From positions 1 through 41,881 of the forward strand of contig CAYILC010000001.1 in NCBI GenBank assembly GCA_964364145.1: 41,881 bases of DNA, read 5' to 3'. The DNA comes from CAYILC01 sp964364145. GTDB taxonomy: Bacteria; Patescibacteriota; Microgenomatia; UBA1400; UBA12028. The stretch's first letter is position 1, and each line of letters opens with the position of its first letter. Of this stretch, positions 22,975-30,685 are shown piece after piece. Under the pieces are notes generated by a model. That model had not been told where the DNA came from and did not search any database. It saw only the letters and a program-made list of their open reading frames with translations. The position numbers and the translations under genes are program-made.

Positions 22975-24401
22975 CCTACCGATCCTTCCATTTCTAAATC
23001 AATTAACCTATTCATCTCAACCGCAAACTCCAATGGCAGTTTCTTAATCACCGATTCCGCAAATCCACGGACGATCATTTTACTCGCTTCCTCCTCGTTT
23101 AACCCACGACTCATTAAATAAAATAATTGTTCTTCACCAATTTTGGAAACTGTCGCTTCATGCGAAAGTTGCACGTCATTGGTAAACACACGCTCTGTTG
23201 GATATGTGTCGGAACGAGATTGTGGGTCTAAAATTAATGCATCACACACCACCTTGTTCTTGCTTCCATGCGCATTTGGGCCAATATTCACCAAGCCGCG
23301 ATAGGTTGTTCTCCCACCATTTTTGCTAATCGATTTACTTGTAATTGTTGAAGAAGTATATGGCGCTAGATGTATTGCCTTGCTTCCCGTATCCTGATGC
23401 TGACCTTCACCAGCCAAAGCCATGGACAAGGTTTCGCCCTTCGCACCTTTGCCTGCCAAAATAAAAGACGGATATTTCATTGTAAGTTTTGAACCCATGT
23501 TGAAATCGGTCCAAATCATTTCACCCTCTTCCTCAACCCACGCACGTTTGGTCACTAAGTTGTACACATGCTTGTACCAGTTTTGCACCGTGGTGTATTG
23601 CACGCGTGCACCCTTTTTTACAAAGATCTCGACGACTGCAGAGTGCAACGAAGAGGCAGAATAACTCGGCGAAGAGCACCCTTCAATATATTGCACTTTA
23701 GACCCTTCATCGGCGATAATCATTGTTCGTTCAAATTGCCCTGCCAAATCAGCATTGATTCGGAAATATGCCTGCAATGGCATCGTTACCTCCACACCTT
23801 TTGGCACGTACACAAACGAACCCCCACTCCAAACCGCCGTATTTAACGCAGCAAACTTGTTGTCGCCAATGCCAATCACTTTGGTGAAATACTCGCGAAC
23901 TAAATCGGGAAATTGTTTCAGCCCTTCATCCATGGACAAAAATATCACTCCTTGTTTGGACCACAGTTCCTTCAAACTTCCTTGCACTACTTCGGAGTCA
24001 AACTGATTTTTCACACCAGCGAGCATTTCGCGTTCGGCTTGTGGCGTGCCAATTTTTTCAAATGTGCGTTTAATATATTCGGGAACATCATCCCAAGATT
24101 TTTTTTCTGTGTCAGTGGGTTTTAAATAATAGTGAATCTTGTCAAAGTTAATGTTGTTAAGATCACCACCCCACTGTGGGATCTGCTTAGACTCAAAAAT
24201 CTTCAGTGCCTGCAACCGAAGTTTCAACATCCAGGACGGTTCATTTTTATGCGCAGAAATTTCCTCCACAGTTCGTTTAGTAAGTCCGGGTTTGCTGATA
24301 AACGAATATCCGCTCGTTGGATCGGCGCCTCCATGCTGATAGTTGTCGTTGATTAGCGTTGGTGAAGGTTGTGTGGTTTGAATTGGCGCAAATCTAGACA
24401 T
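22971..24401 (-). CDS. sufB: Fe-S cluster assembly scaffold SufB
   Basis: Central scaffold of the SufBCD complex. From the ATG at 24401 the 476-aa protein reads MSRFAPIQTTQ. It contains WGGDLNNINFDKIHYYLKP, EGCSSPSYSASSLHSAVVEIF, WYKHVYNLVTKRA, and the C-terminal SRSDTYP, NDVQLSHEATVSKIGEEQLFYLMSRGLNEEEA block. I prefer 24401 over 24452 because the protein proper begins there and it overlaps the sufC stop by 8 bp. Length and motifs are complete. Confidence 0.96.
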   Translation of the reverse strand: MSRFAPIQTTQPSPTLINDNYQHGGADPTSGYSFISKPGLTKRTVEEISAHKNEPSWMLKLRLQALKIFESKQIPQWGGDLNNINFDKIHYYLKPTDTEKKSWDDVPEYIKRTFEKIGTPQAEREMLAGVKNQFDSEVVQGSLKELWSKQGVIFLSMDEGLKQFPDLVREYFTKVIGIGDNKFAALNTAVWSGGSFVYVPKGVEVTMPLQAYFRINADLAGQFERTMIIADEGSKVQYIEGCSSPSYSASSLHSAVVEIFVKKGARVQYTTVQNWYKHVYNLVTKRAWVEEEGEMIWTDFNMGSKLTMKYPSFILAGKGAKGETLSMALAGEGQHQDTGSKAIHLAPYTSSTITSKSISKNGGRTTYRGLVNIGPNAHGSKNKVVCDALILDPQSRSDTYPTERVFTNDVQLSHEATVSKIGEEQLFYLMSRGLNEEEASKMIVRGFAESVIKKLPLEFAVEMNRLIDLEMEGSVG

Positions 24402-25122
24402 ACTTTGCGTATCCGTTCTGTTCGAGCTCTTCGGCAAACTCTTTTCCACCACTTTTCACTATGTTACCTTGAACCATGACATGCACTTTATTTGGCTCAA
24501 GAAATTTCAAAATGCGTTGATAATGCGTAATCACAATGACGCCGGTGTTGTATTTTTTTACTATGGTTTTAATGCCGGCCGCAACGGCTTTGATTGCATC
24601 AACATCTAATCCTGAATCTGTTTCGTCCAACACTGCAAACTTTGGCGCAAGTGCAGCCATCTGCAGAATCTCAACCCGTTTTTTTTCTCCACCTGAAAAT
24701 CCATCATTCAAACTGCGCTCTAGCAACTCTTTTTTGACATGTAGTTCATCAGCCAATTTTTGCAATCCTTTGCGAAACTCCAAAATACTTTTGAGTTTTC
24801 CAAACCGTGCCTCATACGCTACGCGCAAGAAATTCTGTACAGAAACACCGGCGATTTCAACAGGATATTGAAATGCCAAGAATAGGCCAGCACGCGCTCG
24901 TTGATCCGGAGAAAGAGTAAGTATGTCTTTTTTATCCAGTTGAACTGTTCCTTTTTTAACAAGGTATTTTGGATGACCTGCCAATGTATTTGCAAGCGTG
25001 GATTTGCCACTGCCGTTTGGCCCCATAATCGCATGAATTTCTCCTGGTTTTATATCCAAAGAAATATCATGAATAATTATTTTTTCATCGATCGCGATCT
25101 GTAGTTTTTTTATCGACAACAT
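24394..25122 (-). CDS. sufC: Fe-S assembly ATPase SufC
   Basis: ABC-type ATPase that powers SufBD. In the 242-aa protein, Walker A is GPNGSGKST, Q-loop LAFQYP, signature FSGGEKKR, Walker B FAVLDETDSGLDVDA (the SufC variant DETDSGLD), and H-loop ITHYQR. First gene of the operon; the ATG has AAAAGGAA upstream. An extended -10 TGTACAAT lies about 30 bp upstream on the minus strand. Confidence 0.97.
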   Translation of the reverse strand: MLSIKKLQIAIDEKIIIHDISLDIKPGEIHAIMGPNGSGKSTLANTLAGHPKYLVKKGTVQLDKKDILTLSPDQRARAGLFLAFQYPVEIAGVSVQNFLRVAYEARFGKLKSILEFRKGLQKLADELHVKKELLERSLNDGFSGGEKKRVEILQMAALAPKFAVLDETDSGLDVDAIKAVAAGIKTIVKKYNTGVIVITHYQRILKFLEPNKVHVMVQGNIVKSGGKEFAEELEQNGYAKYV

Positions 25123-25164
25123 ACGTTCCTTTTCAGTTATGCGCTTGTATTGTACAGGAAGAAC

Positions 25165-25632
25165 TCAAGAACTCGGGGGACGTTGTAGTTTTTCCGGCAT
25201 AAGGTATGGCGTTTTATGTAAATACTCCATGACATTCTCAATTGCTTTTATTACTCTCGATGTTTCTATCCCTTGTTTTTTAAGTTCCCGATGTACTCGC
25301 TCAAGTGTTTTTGCATAATCCTGATGAAACTCGTCATTCCATTCCTTCCACGGAATGTCTTTCAGACTTTCTGCAACGTGTGCATCGTATGGAATGATAT
25401 TTTTTAGTATCAGGACTGCAATAGCTGGATATCCTAAATACTTTTGCCAAAATGATCCGTTGTCATTTGCTGCAATAATCTTTTTTGGGAGATTAAATAT
25501 CACTGTATATTTTTTGTGCTTATCACTGGAGAAAACCTCGGCATAATCATTGTATAAGTGAACTCTCCCATCTGCTATTGCTCCAAGTGCCTCGTATACT
25601 TTTATAACTGGAGGAATCTTCCAGATATTCAC
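25165..25632 (-). CDS. Hypothetical protein (155 aa)
   Basis: Not recognised. A soluble alpha/beta-looking protein: MNIWKIPPVIKVYEALGAIADGRVHLY, a strand with KYTVIFNLPKKII, then a helical C-terminal half. The compact N-terminus with DGRVHL and SSDKHKKYTV suggests a small DUF. It overlaps the Nudix gene by 4 bp (ATGA) and is co-transcribed with it, so it may act with the hydrolase, but nothing shows a shared substrate. Confidence 0.7.
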   Translation of the reverse strand: MNIWKIPPVIKVYEALGAIADGRVHLYNDYAEVFSSDKHKKYTVIFNLPKKIIAANDNGSFWQKYLGYPAIAVLILKNIIPYDAHVAESLKDIPWKEWNDEFHQDYAKTLERVHRELKKQGIETSRVIKAIENVMEYLHKTPYLMPEKLQRPPSS

Positions 25633-26168
25633 AATTTTACAGCCTTTGTGTGTGGATAATGTGAAATCGCATATACCGCCTCATTTCTAATTATTTCTCT
25701 TGTATCAAGAGTTTTAAGATCTTTCAGCGCATACCATTGCAATCCCTCAACACCTTCGTCGGGATCTTTCGAGCTTCCAACACGATCTAATGGTTCTGTG
25801 GCTTCAACAAAAAATCCAAACGAGTAATGCTGTTCACAAATCTCTCCGTTACTGCGTGCTTTTTTCTCTCCCGGGCGATTGATCCAGTGCAAATTGTATG
25901 AAAATGGGAGTGGCAAATTTTCTGTGTGTTGAGTTTGAGGAAGTATTGGAAACGCTGAAATCGCTCTTACCTTTAAGCCAGTCTCTTCAAAAAATTCTCG
26001 TTCTGCCGCGCGATGTGGCAACTCATTGTTTTCCACATGTCCTCCTGGTGCTAACCATATTTGCAGCATTTTATGTCGAACAAGCAGAACCTTCTTATTG
26101 TGTACAAGCCAACCACTAGCTGTGAAACATCGCTTTGCCTGGGTATTTTGTAAGGATAATGTCACCAT
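25629..26168 (-). CDS. Nudix hydrolase
   Basis: Hydrolyses nucleoside-diphosphate-linked compounds. The 179-aa protein contains a complete Nudix box, GGHVENNELPHRAAEREFFEETGL (about 42-65), matching Gx5Ex7REUxEExGU. Substrate is unknown; the family ranges from house-cleaning of oxidised dNTPs to cap-like RNA ends. Start at the ATG 26168, six bases after a TATACT box, so probably leaderless. Confidence 0.9.
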   Translation of the reverse strand: MVTLSLQNTQAKRCFTASGWLVHNKKVLLVRHKMLQIWLAPGGHVENNELPHRAAEREFFEETGLKVRAISAFPILPQTQHTENLPLPFSYNLHWINRPGEKKARSNGEICEQHYSFGFFVEATEPLDRVGSSKDPDEGVEGLQWYALKDLKTLDTREIIRNEAVYAISHYPHTKAVKL

Positions 26169-26174
26169 GGCGAG

Positions 26175-26180
26175 AGTATA
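26175..26180 (-). promoter_or_regulatory. -10 box of the Nudix operon (leaderless)
   Basis: Minus strand TATACT, six bases, then the ATG at 26168. Confidence 0.6.
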
Positions 26181-26216
26181 GCAGAGGTAAACAGGGGTGT
26201 ATAATAGCCTATAATT

Positions 26217-26411
26217 ATGCCTTTTGTTGATTCAGAAACTAAAGAAGCCCTTCGCGCCCTCAAAGAGGCGTATCAGCGCGGGACCATGGATGAACAACAA
26301 CGGAGGAAAAAAGAACTTGCACGCTTATTATCACAGCTCCTTGTAGGTACGGTTTTGATAGTAAGTTGTCCAGCAATCGGATTTTTTATCTACCAATACG
26401 CCTCTAAATAA
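26217..26411 (+). CDS. Small single-TM membrane protein (64 aa)
   Basis: Charged amphipathic N-terminal half (ALRALKEAYQRGTMDEQQRRKKELARL), then one hydrophobic helix (about 41-60, LLVGTVLIVSCPAIGFFIYQY). No family recognised. TATAAT boxes at 26200-26205 and 26210-26215 precede the ATG with no ribosome site. Divergent from the Nudix gene. Confidence 0.6.
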   Translation: MPFVDSETKEALRALKEAYQRGTMDEQQRRKKELARLLSQLLVGTVLIVSCPAIGFFIYQYASK

Positions 26412-26416
26412 ATCTC

Positions 26417-27001
26417 TCACAACAACGTCATCTGCACGCCAACATTTTTCTTTGGAGAAAATCCAAAATCAACCGGTGTCTCAATCAATCGATTCCATTT
26501 ATTCAAAAATTTTAGCTTTCCTTTTGTTCGACCGTAATCATATACATCACGCGTAATCTCAACATCTTTGAGGCAATATGACGACAACTTATCAAACTCT
26601 TTTTTTGCGTAATACTTCAACGCATCCAAACCAGAACCAGTTTTTTGTATTCCTAACGTTTGTTGCGCAATCGAGTCCAAACTTATTCTGTGGCCAGTCG
26701 CTACCTTAAATCGATCCAGTAAATCTAACACTGGCCATTTGTCTAAGTTTCCAGAATAATATGATCGAAAGGTCTCAATGTCAAAACTCACGATGTTAAA
26801 GCCAACAACAACGTCGGCGTGTTCAATAATGGGCCAAAGTTGTGGCAAGTCTTGTTCAAAAAATCCTTTCATCTCACCTTTTCCATCAAAGCCATTTCGG
26901 ATACACACACCAACAAAGGAGATGCCGAGGCGGTCGGGAAAATAGCCACCGACTTGATCGAATGATTTTTGTGTTTCAACGTCCAAAAAGACTTGTTGCA
27001 T
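26417..27001 (-). CDS. RNase H-like DEDD exonuclease family protein
   Basis: The 194-aa protein has the 3'-5' exonuclease pattern: FLDVETQKSF (Asp, Glu), VVVGFNIVSFDIETF (Asp), and YCLKDVEITRDVYDYGR with the late Asp and Tyr (DEDDy type). It resembles stand-alone YprB/RNase_H_2-like nucleases, so DNA or RNA as substrate is open. A promoter TTGCAC, 17 nt, TACAAT lies upstream. The ATG at 27013 falls inside that -10, so I start at 27001. Confidence 0.78.
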   Translation of the reverse strand: MQQVFLDVETQKSFDQVGGYFPDRLGISFVGVCIRNGFDGKGEMKGFFEQDLPQLWPIIEHADVVVGFNIVSFDIETFRSYYSGNLDKWPVLDLLDRFKVATGHRISLDSIAQQTLGIQKTGSGLDALKYYAKKEFDKLSSYCLKDVEITRDVYDYGRTKGKLKFLNKWNRLIETPVDFGFSPKKNVGVQMTLL

Positions 27002-27010
27002 AACATACGG

Positions 27011-27039
27011 CATTGTATCGCTGTGACAATATCGGTGCA
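27011..27039 (-). promoter_or_regulatory. Promoter of the DEDD exonuclease gene
   Basis: Minus strand TTGCAC, exact 17-nt spacer, TACAAT, with the ATG 27001 ten bases downstream of the -10. Confidence 0.55.
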
Positions 27040-27046
27040 ATACAGA

Positions 27047-28072
27047 TTAATCTAGAGAAACAATTGAGCCACGAATTGTTATCAATTTATCTTTCATAAG
27101 TTGTTCGATAATATTTCCAAAACGAACCTTGTCTGTAAGGCTGTGGTTTTTTGTGAGATAATCGCGCAACAGTTGCATATGAGTTGATCCTTCGCGAAGT
27201 TTATCAACAATGCGCCCACGAAAATAGCGATTTGTTGTGTGAAACGGCTGTTTGACTTTTGCTGAATTTGTTGAAAAAGTTTTTTCTTTTCGTTGGTGTA
27301 ACAACAATTCTACATAAAACGCTTTCCCAACTTTCTTTGCATCGAAATTAGCTTTACACATATGTTGAAGCACGCATGTTTCACACTTTGGAGATCTTCC
27401 AGTGCAAACAAGAGCACCAAAATCCATAAGTGCTTGATTCCACGGATCGCCTTTCCCTTTTGGTACCGCACTATCAATCATTACTACGAACTCTTTTGTT
27501 TGCGCATGTTTGTCGTTTGGTTCGCAACCCAACATCAGCCGTGCAAAGATTCTCTGGATGTTTGTGTCCACAACTCCAACATCTTTGCCATACGCAAAGG
27601 CTAACATTGCGCGCGCGGTATACAGTCCTATTCCTGGAAGCGTGAGAAGTTCTTGTTCTGTTGTTGGAAATACTCCTTTATGATCTTTCATCACAATCTT
27701 GGCCATTTCATGCAAAAATCTTGCCCTCCTGTTATACCCAAGACCTTGCCACTCAATCATGATTTCGGAAAGTTTTGCACGTGCTAAATCGTTAACTGTC
27801 GGCCACTTTTTAAGAAAAGACTTGAACTTAGGAAGCACCCGATCAACTTGCGTTTGCTGAAGCATAAGTTCAGAGATAACGACGCGATACGGGTCTCGGT
27901 GCCAAGCATTGGTAAAGTATGTCGCAAGTGAATGGTCTCGCAGTGTTAAACCATATGGCTTTGAGTTTGCCTTTTGTTGTGCCTTTGGATTATCTTTTTC
28001 TCTCCAAGGAAGAACTCTTCCGTTGCTTTTAAACCAATCAAATAAGACAGTATGAAATTGCGAGAGATCCAT
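27047..28072 (-). CDS. mutY: A/G-specific adenine DNA glycosylase MutY
   Basis: Removes adenine opposite 8-oxoguanine. The 341-aa protein has PWREKDNP and the catalytic Glu in SELMLQQTQVDRV. The helix-hairpin-helix is LPGIGLYTARAMLAFAYG with VVDTNIQRIFARL, and the [4Fe-4S] motif is CTGRSPKCETCVLQHMC. The C-terminus is shorter than in E. coli MutY and the Nudix-like OG-recognition domain is not evident. Start at 28072, six bases after TACACT. The Fe-S cluster ties it to the SUF operons in this window. Confidence 0.92.
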   Translation of the reverse strand: MDLSQFHTVLFDWFKSNGRVLPWREKDNPKAQQKANSKPYGLTLRDHSLATYFTNAWHRDPYRVVISELMLQQTQVDRVLPKFKSFLKKWPTVNDLARAKLSEIMIEWQGLGYNRRARFLHEMAKIVMKDHKGVFPTTEQELLTLPGIGLYTARAMLAFAYGKDVGVVDTNIQRIFARLMLGCEPNDKHAQTKEFVVMIDSAVPKGKGDPWNQALMDFGALVCTGRSPKCETCVLQHMCKANFDAKKVGKAFYVELLLHQRKEKTFSTNSAKVKQPFHTTNRYFRGRIVDKLREGSTHMQLLRDYLTKNHSLTDKVRFGNIIEQLMKDKLITIRGSIVSLD

Positions 28073-28078
28073 GAAAAT

Positions 28079-28084
28079 AGTGTA
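28079..28084 (-). promoter_or_regulatory. -10 box of mutY (leaderless)
   Basis: Minus strand TACACT, six bases, then the ATG at 28072, which supports this start over the one at 28087. Confidence 0.55.
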
Positions 28085-28116
28085 CACGAGTTATGTGCTT
28101 GTGAGGCATGTCTGCT

Positions 28117-28983
28117 TTAGGCGTTTTGAACAATTGTCACAATTTTCTCCATTCTGTCTTTTGCCGTAGTGCGAATGAAGTGCTCTTGTTCTTTCCAAGT
28201 TGGAAACTCACCAACCTCTTTCCACACTGCACGCCCAACTGCAAATCCACTGCCTCCGTTTCTTGTTGCGATATCTATTGCTAAAATCAATCGCTCATAA
28301 CTCATACCATGCGAAAGTACGATCCACGGAACATGAACATTTTCTGAAATAATTTTGCATCGTTGAGCGGCAAGTTCTTCATTAAATTCTTCAGAAACAG
28401 AAACAGGGAATTCCAATTTCAATACATCGCAGAGATTTGTAAAATCTTTTGCAGTCTGAAGTTGTGCTTCAAATAATGAAAGTGTTGATTGCGCGTTGCT
28501 ATTTTGCGCATCGTCATACACAAGAAGCTCTAATATAAACGGAACATTATGCGCTTGACACTGACCAAATATTTTCCCAATCCAATCACGTTTTTCTGCT
28601 GAATTTTTTGCGTGTGGATGATAATAGAGCAACAACTTTACTGCCGCACCATGTTCGGCAATTTCCGGAACTCCCCAATGTGGGTACAAAAGCGGCAAAT
28701 TTTCAGGGGGTTCCTTGTCGTATGGTGAACGTTCTAAACATAACAACAAACCCGCACCAGGAGCTTTCAATTCAATACTTGGCAAACCAAATTCCGGGTC
28801 AGTTAGCACCGCAGAACACATTGGCGAAAAAACCTCCATAAAAAGATTTTTGATTTGCTTGAGTGCTTCAATGCCTACTGCTGTTTGCGGATCAACACCT
28901 AACAATTTTGCCAAAGATGCGCGCTGATCACAGGCGGCGATTGTGAATCGATTTGGAGACGTTTGAAGTTGGTGCAGTGTCAC
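28117..28983 (-). CDS. LacD/YihT-like class I aldolase
   Basis: The 288-aa TIM-barrel protein has FTIAACDQRASLAKLLG near the N-terminus, AAVKLLLYYHP, VLKLEFPVS (probable Schiff-base Lys) and WIVLSHGMSYE. This matches tagatose-1,6-bisphosphate/sulfofructose-phosphate aldolase-type enzymes. The natural substrate is uncertain. The start is GTG at 28983; a -10-like TAGCAT lies six bases upstream, again a leaderless arrangement. Divergent from the SOD gene. Confidence 0.75.
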   Translation of the reverse strand: MTLHQLQTSPNRFTIAACDQRASLAKLLGVDPQTAVGIEALKQIKNLFMEVFSPMCSAVLTDPEFGLPSIELKAPGAGLLLCLERSPYDKEPPENLPLLYPHWGVPEIAEHGAAVKLLLYYHPHAKNSAEKRDWIGKIFGQCQAHNVPFILELLVYDDAQNSNAQSTLSLFEAQLQTAKDFTNLCDVLKLEFPVSVSEEFNEELAAQRCKIISENVHVPWIVLSHGMSYERLILAIDIATRNGGSGFAVGRAVWKEVGEFPTWKEQEHFIRTTAKDRMEKIVTIVQNA

Positions 28984-28986
28984 GGG

Positions 28987-29002
28987 TTCATGCTATCATG
29001 AA
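28987..29002. promoter_or_regulatory. Perfect inverted repeat between aldolase and SOD genes
   Basis: TTCATG, four bases, CATGAA, a perfect 6-bp-arm palindrome overlapping the likely -10 (TAGCAT, 28990-28995) of the aldolase gene and about 30 bp upstream of sod. Candidate operator for either or both genes; no regulator is identified. Confidence 0.4.
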
Positions 29003-29032
29003 GGCAGAAATTAGACTAGCAAAAGGAATTAT

Positions 29033-29635
29033 ATGTCATTTACCCTTCCCACTCTTCCCTACGCCTACAATGCACTCGAACCATATATTGATGCGCAAAC
29101 GATGGAAATCCATTACGCAAAACATCATCAGACATATGTTGATAAATTAAATGAGGCTCTGGGGAAACATCCAGAGTTGGTTGAGAAATCGGTCGAAGAA
29201 TTGCTGATGAATCTAGACACAGTTCCCGAAGACATTCGGGGAGCAGTACGCAATCATGGTGGCGGACATCTTAATCATTCGCTATTTTGGGAAAGTATGG
29301 GCGCAGGTAAAGGTGGAGATCCAGCAGGACCGCTCGCTGATGCTCTTGTTGCGGCATTTGGAAGTGTTTCCGCGTGTAAAGAACTGTTTACCAAAGAAGC
29401 GCTTGGAAGATTTGGAAGCGGTTGGGCGTGGCTTGTTGTTGGTGAAGACAAAAAGTTAGCGGTTTGCTCCACGCCAAATCAGGATAGTCCATTACTAGAC
29501 AAGAAAACGCCGTTACTTGGGCTGGATGTTTGGGAACACGCGTATTACTTGAAGTATCAAAACCGCCGACCAGAATATATCACCAATTGGTGGAATGTTG
29601 TGAACTGGGATGCTGTTGCGGAAAAATTGAAGTAA
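29033..29635 (+). CDS. Superoxide dismutase, Fe/Mn family (Mn-type features)
   Basis: Converts superoxide to peroxide and oxygen. In the 200-aa protein the metal ligands are His27, His82 (in NHSLFW), Asp165 and His169 (DVWEHAYY). STPNQDSPL has the C-terminal-domain Gln found in Mn-type or cambialistic enzymes, with GGGHLNH instead of the Fe-type Gln. No signal peptide, so cytoplasmic. AAAAGGAA lies six bases before the ATG. Confidence 0.95.
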   Translation: MSFTLPTLPYAYNALEPYIDAQTMEIHYAKHHQTYVDKLNEALGKHPELVEKSVEELLMNLDTVPEDIRGAVRNHGGGHLNHSLFWESMGAGKGGDPAGPLADALVAAFGSVSACKELFTKEALGRFGSGWAWLVVGEDKKLAVCSTPNQDSPLLDKKTPLLGLDVWEHAYYLKYQNRRPEYITNWWNVVNWDAVAEKLK

Positions 29636-29636
29636 T

Positions 29637-30089
29637 CTATAAAATTATTGAAGTTTGTTGAAGCGCGACTTTTACCGCATCAAAGACAATCTTGCCGTCT
29701 GCCCTACCCCTAAACTTCGGCATGATCTCGCGCATCGCGGTAGACATATCTTTTGATGGAAGCGTTGCTACAAGTTTGGCCACCTCCGCCTCGATCTCCT
29801 CTTTCGACATCTGTTTTGGTAAGAACTGCATAAGAACTGTTAACTGGGTTTCTTCCGTTGCGACAAGCTCCTGGCGACCTGCCGTCTTGAATTGTTCGAC
29901 TGCCTCTCGGCGACGTTTGACCTCTTTTTGTAACAGTGAAATAAACTCCTCATCAGAAAGATCATGCTTAAGATCAATCTCGGAATTTCTTACTAATGAA
30001 AGAAGATAGCGAAGCGCGTTGAGTGCCTCAATATCGCGAGCCTTCATCGCTAGTTTGATTTGATCAGTAAGTTGAATACGGAGAGACAT
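29637..30089 (-). CDS. YqeY-family protein (GatB-tail-like domain)
   Basis: The 150-aa helical protein matches YqeY: MSLRIQLTDQIKLAMKARD, ALRYLLSLVRNSEI, RRREAVEQF, and the C-terminal MREIMPKFRGRADGKIVFDAVKVAL. The domain is related to the C-terminal tRNA-binding domain of GatB; the free protein's role is unclear. An extended -10 TGCTACAAT lies nine bases before the ATG. It ends 1 bp after the sod stop (convergent). Confidence 0.9.
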   Translation of the reverse strand: MSLRIQLTDQIKLAMKARDIEALNALRYLLSLVRNSEIDLKHDLSDEEFISLLQKEVKRRREAVEQFKTAGRQELVATEETQLTVLMQFLPKQMSKEEIEAEVAKLVATLPSKDMSTAMREIMPKFRGRADGKIVFDAVKVALQQTSIIL

Positions 30090-30137
30090 CTTGGTAGTAT
30101 TGTAGCAGAAGGAGAGAGTTGTAAGGAAAATATAAAT

Positions 30138-30422
30138 ATGAGATCTTCAATGGAAGTGTTAGAGGCATATAATAAAACGGAACCTGGAACTCTCACTTCA
30201 ATAACCGCAGAAGAGGTTAAAACTCTTAAGAAGAGTATTGCTGATCATCATAATAGTATCGAGGAAACAGCTTGGTATTTAGCAGAACAGTTTCCTAAAA
30301 GGTGTGAAGATTTGGTTGGATGGTCGTTTCTTGATCATCTTAAAAATCGACCTCAAAAAACAGCTGTTCTTGCCGAAAGACTTATACCTTTATTAACAGA
30401 TGCAGCTGCTCTAAATTTTTAA
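30138..30422 (+). CDS. Hypothetical protein (94 aa)
   Basis: No family recognised. Starting at the ATG 30138 (AAGGAA about ten bases upstream), the protein is acidic and helical, with ITAEEVKTLKKSIADHHNS and ETAWYLAEQFPKRCEDL. It is followed by two tiny ORFs on the same strand, which may form a short transcript with it. Confidence 0.5.
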   Translation: MRSSMEVLEAYNKTEPGTLTSITAEEVKTLKKSIADHHNSIEETAWYLAEQFPKRCEDLVGWSFLDHLKNRPQKTAVLAERLIPLLTDAAALNF

Positions 30423-30459
30423 TACTTTCAAAAACATTGGAAAAAGAAGGAGCTTAATC

Positions 30460-30522
30460 ATGGAAAATCACGAGCATAGAGTTACTCTCGTTGAGAACCT
30501 TGAAACAAACTTAGTAAATTAA
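30460..30522 (+). CDS. Very small ORF (20 codons) with a strong ribosome site
   Basis: The ATG is seven bases after AAGGAG, one of the best Shine-Dalgarno sites here. It encodes MENHEHRVTLVENLETNLVN and stops directly against the next ATG in the same frame. It may be a leader peptide that couples translation, or a 73-codon gene split by a TAA. Confidence 0.4.
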   Translation: MENHEHRVTLVENLETNLVN

Positions 30523-30681
30523 ATGGGCCCTCTCCAACCAAGTATACCTGGTAAAAGGGCTTATCTTGTTAGATTCCGAAGGGATGCAGCATACTTAAAA
30601 AGTGGAGAAATAACAGAGGCAGAACAAGAGAAGTTAGAACAAATGGCGCAAGTAGAACAAGAGAAACTAGGCAATTCTTAA
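30523..30681 (+). CDS. Small charged protein (52 aa)
   Basis: The ATG immediately follows the stop of the 20-codon ORF, with no ribosome site of its own, suggesting termination-reinitiation. The protein has a basic N-terminus (KRAYLVRFRRDA) and an acidic helical tail rich in Glu and Gln. Unrecognised. It ends 4 bp before the converging rarA stop. Confidence 0.45.
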   Translation: MGPLQPSIPGKRAYLVRFRRDAAYLKSGEITEAEQEKLEQMAQVEQEKLGNS

Positions 30682-30685
30682 AACC

